A DNA stretch of 64,000 nucleotides from CAYJAP01 sp964368425 (GTDB lineage: Bacteria > Bacillota > Clostridia > Christensenellales > UBA1242): positions 1 through 64,000 of the forward strand of contig CAYJAP010000001.1 in NCBI GenBank assembly GCA_964368425.1, given 5' to 3'. The notes below the pieces were generated by a model, which did not search any database, was not told the origin of the DNA, and saw nothing but the letters and a program-made list of their open reading frames with translations. The translations under genes were made by a program, and so were the position numbers. This document shows positions 13,007-21,866 of this stretch, one piece after another; the first letter of the stretch is position 1, and each line of letters begins with the position of its first letter.

Positions 13007-15613
13007 ATGGAAAAGAATTATGAGCCCAGTTCGTTTGAAAAAGATATATACAACGATTGGTTAGATAAAAAATATTTTGCAGCGTCAATAAATAAAAATA
13101 AAACGCCGTTTACTATTATTATGCCTCCACCAAATATTACTAGCAAATTGCACATAGGACATGCTTTCCAAGAGAGTATTCAAGATATAGTAATTAGGCA
13201 AAAACGGATGCAGGGATATGAGGCATTGTGGTTGCCGGGAACTGACCACGCGGCGATAGCAACAGAAGAAAAGGTTGTTGCAAAATTGTTGAAAGAGGGA
13301 ATTAAAAAAGAAGAGATTGGTAGAGAGGAGTTCTCTAAGCATATAGAAGAGTGGTATGCCACTTATAAAGGCGTAATCGCAGACCAGTTTAAGCAAATGG
13401 GATTTTCTTGTGACTGGGATAGATTAGCGTTCACAATGGATGAGCAAAACAGCAGGGCGGTACGCCACGTTTTTGTACACTTATTCAAGAAAGGATATAT
13501 TTACAAGGGAAAACGTATCATTAACTGGTGTCCAGCTTGTAAAACATCCATATCGGATATCGAGCTAGAATATCAAGAAGACGCTACTCATTTTTGGCAT
13601 ATAAAGTATCCGATTGAGGGAACAAAAGAGCATTTAGTAGTTGCAACAACCCGACCAGAAACTATGTTCGGGGACACTGCCGTTGCGGTTAATGCAAAGG
13701 ACAAGCGTTACAAAAAATATATAGGTAAAAATGTTATTCTTCCTTTAGTGAATAAAGAAATTCCTATCATAGCAGACGAACATGCTGATATGGAGTTAGG
13801 GACGGGCGTTGTTAAAATAACTCCTGCTCATGACCCTAACGACTATGAAGTAGGATTACGTCATAACCTTGAGATTGTATCGGTTATGAACGATGACGGT
13901 ACAATGAACGAGTTGGCTGGAAAATATAAGGGTATGGATAGAGAAGTTGCTCGTAAAGCCGTTTGGAAAGATCTGCAAGAGCAGGGATACATCGAAAAGG
14001 TTGAAGATTTAAAACACAATGTAGGGCACTGTGGAAGGTGCAATACTTCAGTTGAGCCTATCATATCCACCCAGTGGTTTGTAAAAATGCACGATTTAGC
14101 TCAGCCTGCAATTAAGGTAGTAGAAGACGGAACGGTTACATTCAACGGAGAAAGATTCAAAAAGATTTATCTTCATTGGATGAAAAATATCAAAGACTGG
14201 TGCATATCCCGTCAGCTATGGAGCGGGCACAAGATACCTGTTTGGGTTTGCCAAGATTGTGGTGAATTGAATTGTGAAATGACAGATCCAACTGTTTGTA
14301 AAAAATGTGGCAGTAAGAATTTAGTTCAGGAGGTTGATACGCTGGATACTTGGTTTAGTTCGGCGCTATGGCCGCTAAGTACGCTAGGATTTCCAGACAA
14401 CACTCCTGATTTCAAATACTTCTATCCGACAAACGTTATGGTTACCGGTGCAGATATTATCCAACTATGGGTTGCTCGTATGATATTTAGTGGACTGGAG
14501 TATGTAGGGGATATACCGTTCAAAGACGTAGTTATAAACGGTACAGTTAAAGACGAGTTTGGTAGAAAGATGAGTAAAAATCTAGGCAACGGTGTTGACC
14601 CTATCGAAATGATAGAAAGGTACGGTGTTGACGCGCTTAGATTCAGTCTGTTCAATGGTGTTTCTATTGACCAAGATAGCAGGTTCTCTGAGACCAAGGT
14701 TGAATTAACTAGAAACTTTTTAAACAAGATATGGAATGCTAGTTTATACGTTTTACATCAGATTGATGGGGTAGAGATTTTACCGTTGAACAAAGTCAAG
14801 TTGTCTCAGGCTGACAAGTGGATATTAACAGAGCTTAACAAGACAGTTAAAAACAATCTTAAAAAGTTCGAGAGTTATGACATCGGTATGGCAGCTAGTG
14901 AACTCTACGATTTCTTCTGGAACAAATTCTGTGACTGGTACATTGAGATGTCAAAAACAGCTCAGGATAAGCAAGCAAGAGCAGCGGTGTTGATGTATGT
15001 TTTAGAAAGTACGTTAAAAATGTTACATCCGTTCATACCGTTCATTACAGAGAAAATATATCTTGAACTTCCTGGCCACGGAAAAACAATTATGTTGGAA
15101 AAATACCCTGAATACAGCGCTAAAAACAACTACAACAAAGAGCACAAGTTCATGGAAGAGATTATCGACATCATAAAGAAAATCCGTGCAATACGTTCGG
15201 AGATGAAAATCGCTGAGAACGTAAAAACGAAGCTATTTATACTTCCTTTAAAAGAACAGTCAGCGGTTATAAATAACGCAAAGATAATAGAGAAACTCTC
15301 CAACTGTAAAGATGTAGAAATCATCTCTGATGAGAGAGATGTAAAAGAAGAAAGCGTAACATGTTTAAATGTTATGCTTAAAGCTATCTTGCCACTCTCA
15401 TCACTAGTTGATAAAGAAAAAGAAATTGAAAGACTTACAAAAGAGTTAGAGAGAATTGACGGAGAGATAAAGAGGGCAGAGGGGAAATTAACCAATCAAG
15501 GATTTGTAGCGAAAGCACCTCAATCTCTGATAGATGAAGAAAAAGAGAAGGTAGAAAAATACAAGGCCATTAGAACCACTGTAGAGCAATCTCTTGCTAA
15601 GTACAAAAAGTAA
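13007..15613 (+). CDS. valS: valyl-tRNA synthetase
   Basis: The 868-residue protein has the usual bacterial length. Class I motifs are present: PNITSKLHIGHAF near residue 46 and KMSKS as GRKMSKNLGN near residue 520. The insertion (editing) domain includes TTRPETMFGDTAVAV. Zinc-ribbon cysteine pairs occur (CPAC, CGRC, CQDC, CKKC). The C-terminal 65 residues form the valine-enzyme coiled coil. It charges tRNA-Val and edits misacylated threonine. No T-box leader is visible. AGGAG precedes the ATG. It ends at a terminator shared with the convergent TSCPD gene. Confidence 0.97.
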   Translation: MEKNYEPSSFEKDIYNDWLDKKYFAASINKNKTPFTIIMPPPNITSKLHIGHAFQESIQDIVIRQKRMQGYEALWLPGTDHAAIATEEKVVAKLLKEGIKKEEIGREEFSKHIEEWYATYKGVIADQFKQMGFSCDWDRLAFTMDEQNSRAVRHVFVHLFKKGYIYKGKRIINWCPACKTSISDIELEYQEDATHFWHIKYPIEGTKEHLVVATTRPETMFGDTAVAVNAKDKRYKKYIGKNVILPLVNKEIPIIADEHADMELGTGVVKITPAHDPNDYEVGLRHNLEIVSVMNDDGTMNELAGKYKGMDREVARKAVWKDLQEQGYIEKVEDLKHNVGHCGRCNTSVEPIISTQWFVKMHDLAQPAIKVVEDGTVTFNGERFKKIYLHWMKNIKDWCISRQLWSGHKIPVWVCQDCGELNCEMTDPTVCKKCGSKNLVQEVDTLDTWFSSALWPLSTLGFPDNTPDFKYFYPTNVMVTGADIIQLWVARMIFSGLEYVGDIPFKDVVINGTVKDEFGRKMSKNLGNGVDPIEMIERYGVDALRFSLFNGVSIDQDSRFSETKVELTRNFLNKIWNASLYVLHQIDGVEILPLNKVKLSQADKWILTELNKTVKNNLKKFESYDIGMAASELYDFFWNKFCDWYIEMSKTAQDKQARAAVLMYVLESTLKMLHPFIPFITEKIYLELPGHGKTIMLEKYPEYSAKNNYNKEHKFMEEIIDIIKKIRAIRSEMKIAENVKTKLFILPLKEQSAVINNAKIIEKLSNCKDVEIISDERDVKEESVTCLNVMLKAILPLSSLVDKEKEIERLTKELERIDGEIKRAEGKLTNQGFVAKAPQSLIDEEKEKVEKYKAIRTTVEQSLAKYKK

Positions 15614-15655
15614 TTTGAGAATAATAGGTTAAGTGAGTTATGATAAAATAAGCAA

Positions 15656-15688
15656 AAAAATAAAGTCCGTAAGGACCTTATTTTTTGT
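15656..15688. terminator. convergent bidirectional terminator
   Basis: A stem AATAA-A-GTCC/GGAC-C-TTATT with one internal A-C mismatch and a GTAA loop has A and T tracts on both sides. It lies between valS and the convergent TSCPD gene and can serve both. Confidence 0.75.
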
Positions 15689-15693
15689 ATGTA

Positions 15694-15969
15694 TTACTCT
15701 TTGCTCGCCGTTTTAGTAGTATTTTGTTGGCTTTTATATAGCTTTAAAGCTTGTGCTAGCTGATCAGGACAGCTGTTAACTCCACGACATTGAATGCCTT
15801 CCAAGTCTTGTATCAAGGTGTCAATGTGTTTGCCTATCGCTAGTTTTGACATTCCTCGTGCGTTTCCCGGACAGCCTCCGACAAACTCCAGTGATGTTAA
15901 TTTATTATCTTTATCTACATCAAAATTAATTTGAGTGGAACAAACTCCTTTTGTTCTGTATCCGTACAT
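15694..15969 (-). CDS. TSCPD-domain protein (TIGR03905-like)
   Basis: The protein has 91 residues with four conserved cysteines: GVCS, GGCPGN, IQCRG and the hallmark NSCPDQLAQAL. This matches the TSCPD domain, which is found alone in Firmicutes and at the C-terminus of class II ribonucleotide reductases. A metal- or cofactor-binding role is suggested by the cysteines, but the function of the stand-alone form is not established. It starts 9 bases after the DUF4364 gene stop, so the two form an operon. Confidence 0.85.
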   Translation of the reverse strand: MYGYRTKGVCSTQINFDVDKDNKLTSLEFVGGCPGNARGMSKLAIGKHIDTLIQDLEGIQCRGVNSCPDQLAQALKLYKSQQNTTKTASKE

Positions 15970-15978
15970 ATATCCTCC

Positions 15979-16518
15979 TTATTCACTATCTATGAAAGTA
16001 TCATAGAGTGTTTCAAAAATCGATGGTGCTTGCTCCTTCCATTTTTTGCAGGCCACTATTGCGCTATGACGTGTAGGAGCTTTTAGTTTTATTTCCAGCA
16101 ATGGTTTATCTACCAGTGGCTCTTTTATCTTTAATATAACTAGGTGAGAGCCATCAACGTTCTTATGGTAATCTGATACATATTCTTGACTTCTTTTGAA
16201 AATCATACGGTTATCACGAGCGAAATCACTAATTTCCTCTCGCAGACTTTGTGGAATCCTGGTGAAGAAGTGGGTGAGACAGTTACGTCCTTCATACGTT
16301 AAAGCGTATCTAACATCCTCACTATTCTCATTACCCTTGAAGATGAATCCTACGTCAAGTAGCTGGTGCAATATCTCTTGAAACTCCATATAGTTTAACC
16401 AGTTATTTCGACTGGTACAAATGTCTATGAGGTTGTTCTCAGTTAAAGGGATTTCCATTTTATCCAGAGCGAACAATAGTATTAATTTGTTAACAGTTGT
16501 ATCGGGTGTAAATTCCAT
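15979..16518 (-). CDS. DUF4364 family protein
   Basis: The 179-residue protein matches the DUF4364 pattern in Clostridia: a short N-terminal region KLILLFALDKMEIPLTENNL, a winged-helix-like segment (residues 20-85) and a C-terminal beta-rich part with HLVILKIKEP. The start is the ATG after AAGGA at 6 bases; the frame is open 20 codons upstream, but that would cover the promoter. The winged-helix-like part suggests a regulator, though no target is known. It leads the pair with the TSCPD gene. Confidence 0.8.
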   Translation of the reverse strand: MEFTPDTTVNKLILLFALDKMEIPLTENNLIDICTSRNNWLNYMEFQEILHQLLDVGFIFKGNENSEDVRYALTYEGRNCLTHFFTRIPQSLREEISDFARDNRMIFKRSQEYVSDYHKNVDGSHLVILKIKEPLVDKPLLEIKLKAPTRHSAIVACKKWKEQAPSIFETLYDTFIDSE

Positions 16519-16549
16519 AACATTCCTTCTAAATTTATTTGTACACGTA

Positions 16550-16578
16550 ATTTTAACATAATATCTACAAAATTTCAA
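16550..16578 (-). promoter_or_regulatory. sigma-A-type promoter of the DUF4364-TSCPD operon
   Basis: On the minus strand TTGAAA and TAAAAT are 17 bases apart, 31 bases before the ATG. It is divergent from the promoter of the next gene. Confidence 0.6.
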
Positions 16579-16633
16579 ATAATTATCTTAAGTTCATATT
16601 TAATTAATTCTAAAAAAGTATAGCTCAATTAGA

Positions 16634-16663
16634 TTGCCAAGATATTTCTAAATGTTGTATCAT
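16634..16663 (+). promoter_or_regulatory. possible promoter of the 262-residue unknown gene
   Basis: TTGCCA and TATCAT are separated by 18 bases, 17 bases before the ATG, so the leader would be short. Confidence 0.4.
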
Positions 16664-16680
16664 AAACACAGGAGAAGCTT

Positions 16681-17469
16681 ATGGATATTACAGAGAGAGA
16701 ACAAAAGAAAATAAAAGATTTTTTTGACGCATGCAACGAAATGATAGGTGGCAAATTTATTTTGTCAGATATTAAGATATCTAAAATACTTAAATCTATC
16801 GCTACATGTGAGACATTATATAAACTTTTCGAAAAGAGTTTAATTAACTTTAACTTTGATCGAGAATTTAAAAATGCAAAGGTAACAAACAGGGTTAACG
16901 GCGGATACTTCCTTATGCCTACTGAAGAAAACAGGATAATAGCTTTAGTGTTTTGCCTGTTACTAGAAGTAGATAACCAGAAGATAAACCTTCAGTCTTT
17001 CGTGAACGAAAACTTTTATAACGCTGATGGCTATAATATTTCATATAACAATTTTGCAATAAATGTGCTTGTTCCGTTTAAGACTTCTGTAATGAACATG
17101 CTTGGCGTTAGTGAAACTGGGGAGCCTAAACCGGTAGATGAGTCTTTACAACTCACAGTAGAAGAGTTGGTAGATGACGGAGCTAATGCAGAAGGGGAAG
17201 ACCATCAGACCAAAATATTGTTAGCAAATTTGCGTATGGCTCTAAACGAACTATACAGTGTTGCCAAGAGAACAAGAAGACTGAACAGCGAACAGAGAGA
17301 AGAGTATATCATCGTCCTCAATGCTATGCATGAGGCAATAAACATAGGTAACTTGAAGATAATAAATGCGTTGCTTATACCGCTAAAGGAAACATCTAGT
17401 AAAGATAAAATGATGGCTTCATACTTCAGAAATCTCACTAATTGCATAGTAGATTACTACTACAAATAA
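16681..17469 (+). CDS. unrecognised soluble protein of 262 residues
   Basis: I do not recognise a family. The protein is largely helical by composition, with no signal peptide or membrane segment. It has two parts: residues 1-145, and a helical C-terminal part (about 175-262) beginning TKILLANLRMALNELYSVAK, separated by an acidic linker around residues 148-172. AGGAGAAG precedes the ATG. It stands alone, between a divergent DUF4364 gene and a shared terminator with ylbJ. Confidence 0.75.
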   Translation: MDITEREQKKIKDFFDACNEMIGGKFILSDIKISKILKSIATCETLYKLFEKSLINFNFDREFKNAKVTNRVNGGYFLMPTEENRIIALVFCLLLEVDNQKINLQSFVNENFYNADGYNISYNNFAINVLVPFKTSVMNMLGVSETGEPKPVDESLQLTVEELVDDGANAEGEDHQTKILLANLRMALNELYSVAKRTRRLNSEQREEYIIVLNAMHEAINIGNLKIINALLIPLKETSSKDKMMASYFRNLTNCIVDYYYK

Positions 17470-17472
17470 CAG

Positions 17473-17494
17473 ACTCACGCAAGTGAGTTTTTTT
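17473..17494. terminator. convergent terminator
   Basis: A stem ACTCAC/GTGAGT with a GCAA tetraloop is followed by seven T. It begins just after the unknown gene and overlaps the stop of the convergent ylbJ gene. Confidence 0.8.
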
Positions 17495-18464
17495 ATGTAA
17501 AGAAGAGAAAGGATAGTGGAACGGCTATTATGGTTGAGAGAGCAGCTTGACTTATCTTACTCATGAAATAAAAAGGTATAGACATATCAAACTTTTTTAG
17601 AAAAGTAAGGGCTTGCATATGTGTACATAGACCCCCAAAAGAGATAATGAAGGTAGTGATTATTCCAGCAGTTCTCATAGATATTCCTGACTGACTTGCT
17701 GTCAGACATCCGCGAGTAATTTCAAAAAAGCCACTGCTTATACTACGTAGAATTTGCGAATCTATATTTACAAAGGGGATAAGATTTTTTATAAACGAAT
17801 CTATGAATGATAGAACATGGTAGTTTTCCATCATAGAGATTAGTACAAAAAACATGCTGACGTAACCTCCAATCAGCAGGATGCTTTTTATGCTTGACCA
17901 CATAGTATCTTCTAACAAATTGTTGCTCATAGTGTGTATTTTAGAACTCGTGTCGGGCTCTTTTTTACCGTATCCTCTGAATAATATACCGTTTAGCAAA
18001 GCTCCTATAAAGTGGGCAATTAAAACCAATATACCTAGCTTCATGTTGAAAAACATGCCGACGCCCACTGTCCCGATAACAAATAGCGGACCGCTAGTGC
18101 TGGTGAAAGTAGTTATTTTCCACGCCTGTTTTTTTGTGATACTTCCTTGCTCGTACAAATCTGCTGTTATTTTTGCTCCAACTGGGTATCCCGACATGAT
18201 ACTCATAATGTATACGTATGCAGATATCCCTGGAGTCGCAAATAAAAACTTTGTAATGGGAGAGATTTTTCTACTAAAAACTTCTACCGTTCTGAAGGTC
18301 GATAGCAGTCGTGTTAGCACAAAAAAGGGAAACAACGCAGGTAACAGAGAGGTTGTCCATATACGTAAACCGGTTAGGCAGGCATCCATATTTGATTTTG
18401 GATCTATGACAAATAAAACGATTACAGTTAGCACCAAAAGAGACAAGATAAGATTCTTTTTCAA
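17493..18464 (-). CDS. ylbJ: sporulation integral membrane protein YlbJ
   Basis: The 323-residue membrane protein has about eight segments and the family hallmark MSGYPVGAKI. YlbJ is a nucleoside-recognition (Gate-domain) protein that is needed for spore cortex formation in Bacillus. The start codon is TTG, preceded by AAAGGA at 7 bases; no ATG near it has a site. It is divergent from the patatin-like gene. In Clostridia ylbJ often lies next to tmcAL (ylbM), as here, with one gene between. It is one of two sporulation markers in the window. Confidence 0.88.
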   Translation of the reverse strand: MKKNLILSLLVLTVIVLFVIDPKSNMDACLTGLRIWTTSLLPALFPFFVLTRLLSTFRTVEVFSRKISPITKFLFATPGISAYVYIMSIMSGYPVGAKITADLYEQGSITKKQAWKITTFTSTSGPLFVIGTVGVGMFFNMKLGILVLIAHFIGALLNGILFRGYGKKEPDTSSKIHTMSNNLLEDTMWSSIKSILLIGGYVSMFFVLISMMENYHVLSFIDSFIKNLIPFVNIDSQILRSISSGFFEITRGCLTASQSGISMRTAGIITTFIISFGGLCTHMQALTFLKKFDMSIPFYFMSKISQAALSTIIAVPLSFLFFT

Positions 18465-18559
18465 ATCAATTTCCTTTACTTTATCGCGACAGTTTGATAA
18501 GATATTTCTGTCTAAAAGGTTAGTATTTTATATACTATATGTTGTAAGAAGGAGTTTTT

Positions 18560-19351
18560 ATGAAAAAACCAGTAGTAGGATTAGCGTTAGGTGGAGGTGG
18601 TGCTCTAGGTTATGCCCACATAGGTGTGATAGAGGCTCTGGAAGAAAGTGACATACATGTCGACTGTGTCGCAGGGACAAGCATGGGAGCGATTGTTGGA
18701 GGTGCGTATGCGAGTGGACTAACTATAGCTCAAATGAAAGCTTTTGCATCAAAAGTCCGCACGTTTGATTTGATCGATTTGAACCTACGTATGGGCGGAG
18801 TTCTATCTGGGCGGAAGGCAAAGGGAGTATTAAAACGTATTATGCCAGACATAAAAATTGAGGAGACAAATATTCCTTTTCGCTGTGTTGCAGTGGATAT
18901 CTTATCTGGTAAAGAGTATGTGTGGAAAAAAGGTTCTCTGATACAGGCGGTACGTTCAAGTATGAGCGTTCCAGGCGTTTTCGTTCCAGTTAAACATGAA
19001 AAACTTTCTCTAGTCGATGGCGGAATTGTTAATAATGTGCCTGAGGATGTTGTAAGAGATATGGGTGCAGACATCGTGATAGGCATAGACGTTATAGGAG
19101 AATACAAGATGAACAAAGCCCCGTTGACATCTGTGTCAAACATAGCATCTGCAATGTTTTTAATGCAGTATAAAATTATGCAGTTGACCCCCGTTCGTTC
19201 TGATTTACGTATCGAAATACAACAAAATAACGCACAGCAATTTATGTTTAATGGAGTGAATGCGGAAAAATCCATTGTGTTGGGAAAACAAGAGACGTTA
19301 AAGAACATAGATAAAATTAAAGAAATGATAAATTCGTTCAATAAAAAGTAA
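18560..19351 (+). CDS. patatin-like phospholipase (RssA/NTE type)
   Basis: The 263-residue protein has the full patatin layout: an oxyanion glycine loop GGGGALGYAH (residues 11-20), nucleophile elbow GTSMG with Ser41, and the catalytic aspartate in DGGIVNNVP (Asp153). Such enzymes are serine acyl hydrolases with a Ser-Asp dyad that act on phospholipids or lysophospholipids at the membrane. No signal peptide is visible. AAGGAG precedes the ATG. Genes of this type are commonly found beside ylbJ and tmcAL in Clostridia. Confidence 0.88.
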   Translation: MKKPVVGLALGGGGALGYAHIGVIEALEESDIHVDCVAGTSMGAIVGGAYASGLTIAQMKAFASKVRTFDLIDLNLRMGGVLSGRKAKGVLKRIMPDIKIEETNIPFRCVAVDILSGKEYVWKKGSLIQAVRSSMSVPGVFVPVKHEKLSLVDGGIVNNVPEDVVRDMGADIVIGIDVIGEYKMNKAPLTSVSNIASAMFLMQYKIMQLTPVRSDLRIEIQQNNAQQFMFNGVNAEKSIVLGKQETLKNIDKIKEMINSFNKK

Positions 19352-19363
19352 CGTGAAAGAAAT

Positions 19364-19403
19364 AAAAAGAATAAGTAAGACGCGCATTACTTGTTCTTTT
19401 TTA
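19364..19403. terminator. convergent bidirectional terminator
   Basis: A long stem AAGAATAAGTAA/TTACTTGTTCTT with one U-G pair lies between A-rich and T-rich flanks. It separates the patatin-like gene from the convergent tmcAL gene. Confidence 0.8.
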
Positions 19404-19404
19404 T

Positions 19405-20661
19405 CTATAATACAATTGTTTTAGTCATTAAATCAGGGCTGTAGTTAGGAATCTTTTTACTCTTTTTTAACAATAGATTATACACCTGGTTAGCTCTATC
19501 TTCTATGTTTACTAATTCGCTGTAGAGTGGACTAGGATTCTTTTCAATATTGCTATTTCTTATGATAAGGTTTGTGTTAACGCTGGCTGCTTTTAGCAGA
19601 CCTTTATTCTCAGATTTGAATGCCAACACTTTGATGTAGGGTAGTACTTTCACTTCATATATATCTTTGATAGTTTTTGCGTTTATATCTAAAAGCAAGT
19701 TCACAACTATTCTTTTTAGACGGCTGAAAGAGTATCGTTTCGTTTTAACATCCAAAAGTAATTCATTTAAATCTTTTGTGTTTTTACTTAGTTCGTAGAA
19801 CCTATTCTCCAATCCTTCGGTAACATCAAAAGCCTTTTTTAAATCTACCGGCAGTTTTGTTTTTAGCACGTACAAGGACAAGTCGTTAAATAGCTGTCTA
19901 TCTGGCAAGCCGAAAATATCCAACTCTTCTTTCAACAACCCATAACATTCTTCGGGAATGTATTTTTTCACCTTCTGAGGTTTTCCAGTTTTGTATAGCA
20001 GGGCTCTTATAGCAGTAGCACTAGAATCTTTCCCATTCAATTTTGTACTGCTGTACTCCGAATTTTCACGCGTAATATACACAGGTTTTATCTTGCTTTT
20101 GGTCAATACTAAAGCCTTAATATACTCTATTGCCAGTATGTTGTTTGGGTGACGTAATATTTCTATGGTCTCAGTAATTCCTCCAGAGAACGATATAGTG
20201 TCATTTTTCAACAACTCTTCGATTGCTTTCTCTCGACTACTAGCAATTGAATGTCCTTCCTTCAAAAACTTCTTTAACTTTGTTTGATATTCTTTTGGCT
20301 CTCTGGCCAGGTACTCTGCAAGCTCGTATAACAGCTCTTGATTATTTGCCTCACACCCAAACGCTAGGTGAGTGACGTTATCGAACGAGTTCGCGATCTT
20401 GACTCCTGCTAACGCAAATATCCCAGCGCTACTACATGCGTACGCTGTTGGTATTTGCACTACTATGTCAGCTCCGGCTTCCATAGCCATTTTTGCTCTG
20501 ACGTACTTATTTACTACACTTGGTTCACCACGTTGAGTGAAGTTTCCTCCCATGATACAAAGAATAGCATCAGCGTCACTTTTCTCTCTCGCTAATTCTA
20601 TATGTTTTTTATGTCCGTGATGCAGAGGATTGTACTCACAAATAATTGCACAAATTTTCAT
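19405..20661 (-). CDS. tmcAL: tRNA(Met) cytidine acetate ligase
   Basis: The protein has 418 residues. The N-terminal nucleotidyltransferase domain shows CEYNPLHHGHKKHI (the HxGH motif), then MGGNFTQRGEPS and the YACSSAG segment typical of this family (formerly YlbM). It uses acetate and ATP to make N4-acetylcytidine at the wobble base of elongator tRNA-Met. The ATG after AGGT at about 10 bases was chosen; a GTG three codons earlier abuts that site. It is close to pta and ackA, which handle acetyl phosphate and acetate, its substrate. Confidence 0.93.
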   Translation of the reverse strand: MKICAIICEYNPLHHGHKKHIELAREKSDADAILCIMGGNFTQRGEPSVVNKYVRAKMAMEAGADIVVQIPTAYACSSAGIFALAGVKIANSFDNVTHLAFGCEANNQELLYELAEYLAREPKEYQTKLKKFLKEGHSIASSREKAIEELLKNDTISFSGGITETIEILRHPNNILAIEYIKALVLTKSKIKPVYITRENSEYSSTKLNGKDSSATAIRALLYKTGKPQKVKKYIPEECYGLLKEELDIFGLPDRQLFNDLSLYVLKTKLPVDLKKAFDVTEGLENRFYELSKNTKDLNELLLDVKTKRYSFSRLKRIVVNLLLDINAKTIKDIYEVKVLPYIKVLAFKSENKGLLKAASVNTNLIIRNSNIEKNPSPLYSELVNIEDRANQVYNLLLKKSKKIPNYSPDLMTKTIVL

Positions 20662-20761
20662 ATTATTCACTACCTAATTTATTTTTTTTCAGTTAAGAAT
20701 CTGATTCTTTTATTTTACTTTTACATTTTTATGGTGTATCATTTATAAGAGTTTACATTAT

Positions 20762-20794
20762 TGATACAGAATAAGTATCGCTAATCGCGATTAT
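20762..20794. promoter_or_regulatory. inverted repeats upstream of pta, possible operator
   Basis: GATAC and GTATC flank 7 bases, and the perfect 12-base palindrome TAATCGCGATTA follows two bases later. The GC core is unusual against the AT-rich gap. No T run follows. Position, about 70 bases before the pta ATG, fits a regulatory site for acetate genes. Confidence 0.35.
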
Positions 20795-20862
20795 CATTCG
20801 TCCTTTATTATATATAAAAAAGGGATAAACGTAAAACAAATTTTGAAAATAAAGGAATTTTT

Positions 20863-21846
20863 ATGCTTAAACAATCAAAAAAGGCGGAAATTTTAAAAAT
20901 ATTTAATAAAAGAACAGATAAAACTATTGTGTTGCCGGAAGCAGGTTTTAGCGATAGAATTGTTAAAGCAGGTATAGAATGTGCTAAAAATAAGATTGCA
21001 AATATTGTTTTTCTTGTTAAAAAGGATAGCGAAGTTGCAGACATGAGTAGTATAAAAAACATAAGAGTAGTTAATATTTTAAAGAGTGATTTGCGTGATA
21101 TGCTGGCAACCGTTTTAAGTATAAAGAGAGCTAGTAAAGGTATGACTCTTAAACAGGCGGAAGAGTTAATAAAAGATCCTATATATTTTGCAACGATGAT
21201 GTTGGAACTGGGACTGGTTGACGGTCTTGTTTGTGGAGCAGAAACATCTACAGCAAATACTCTTCGTCCCGCTTTACAAATAATAAAAGCGAGAGAACCA
21301 GAGAGTAAAGTGTCCTCTTTCTTTTTTATGACAAAGAAGGAGCAGTCTTATCTATTTGCGGATTGTGGGTTGAATGAAAATCCTAACGCAGAAGAATTGA
21401 GCAATATCGCTTATCAAAGTTTTACAAGTGCAAGAGATGTATGTAAGATGACCGATCCTAAACTTGCCTTTCTATCGTACTCTACGAAAGGAAGTGCGGG
21501 AGGGGATAGTGCTATCAAATCCAAGTCGGCCTATGATAACTTTACTAAAAAACATCCTAAGATTATCGCCGACGGAGAATTGCAGGTTGACGCTGCTATA
21601 GTTCCGGAAGTTGCTAGAAGTAAAGCTCATAAGGGTAAAGTTAAAGGAGAGGCAAATGTATTGATATTCCCCGATTTACAAAGTGGAAACATCGGCTATA
21701 AATTGGTGGAAAGATTAGGTGGATTCAAAGCGTTCGGTCCGATTTGTCAAGGGTTCAAAAGGCCTGTGAATGACGTAAGTCGTGGAGCAAGCGTTGAAGA
21801 TATAATAAATGTTATAGCGATTACTGCTATACAAGCGCAACAATAA
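20863..21846 (+). CDS. pta: phosphate acetyltransferase
   Basis: The 327-residue protein has the length of single-domain Gram-positive Pta. It shows the Pta motifs GLVDGLVCGAETSTA, FLSYSTKGSA, the conserved DGELQVDAAIVPEVA and LIFPDLQSGNIGYKL. It converts acetyl-CoA and phosphate to acetyl phosphate in the cytosol, the first step of ATP-yielding acetate formation. AAAGGA precedes the ATG. ackA follows after 20 bases, forming the standard operon. Confidence 0.96.
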   Translation: MLKQSKKAEILKIFNKRTDKTIVLPEAGFSDRIVKAGIECAKNKIANIVFLVKKDSEVADMSSIKNIRVVNILKSDLRDMLATVLSIKRASKGMTLKQAEELIKDPIYFATMMLELGLVDGLVCGAETSTANTLRPALQIIKAREPESKVSSFFFMTKKEQSYLFADCGLNENPNAEELSNIAYQSFTSARDVCKMTDPKLAFLSYSTKGSAGGDSAIKSKSAYDNFTKKHPKIIADGELQVDAAIVPEVARSKAHKGKVKGEANVLIFPDLQSGNIGYKLVERLGGFKAFGPICQGFKRPVNDVSRGASVEDIINVIAITAIQAQQ

Positions 21847-21866
21847 ACAAAAGAGAAGGAGAAAAT

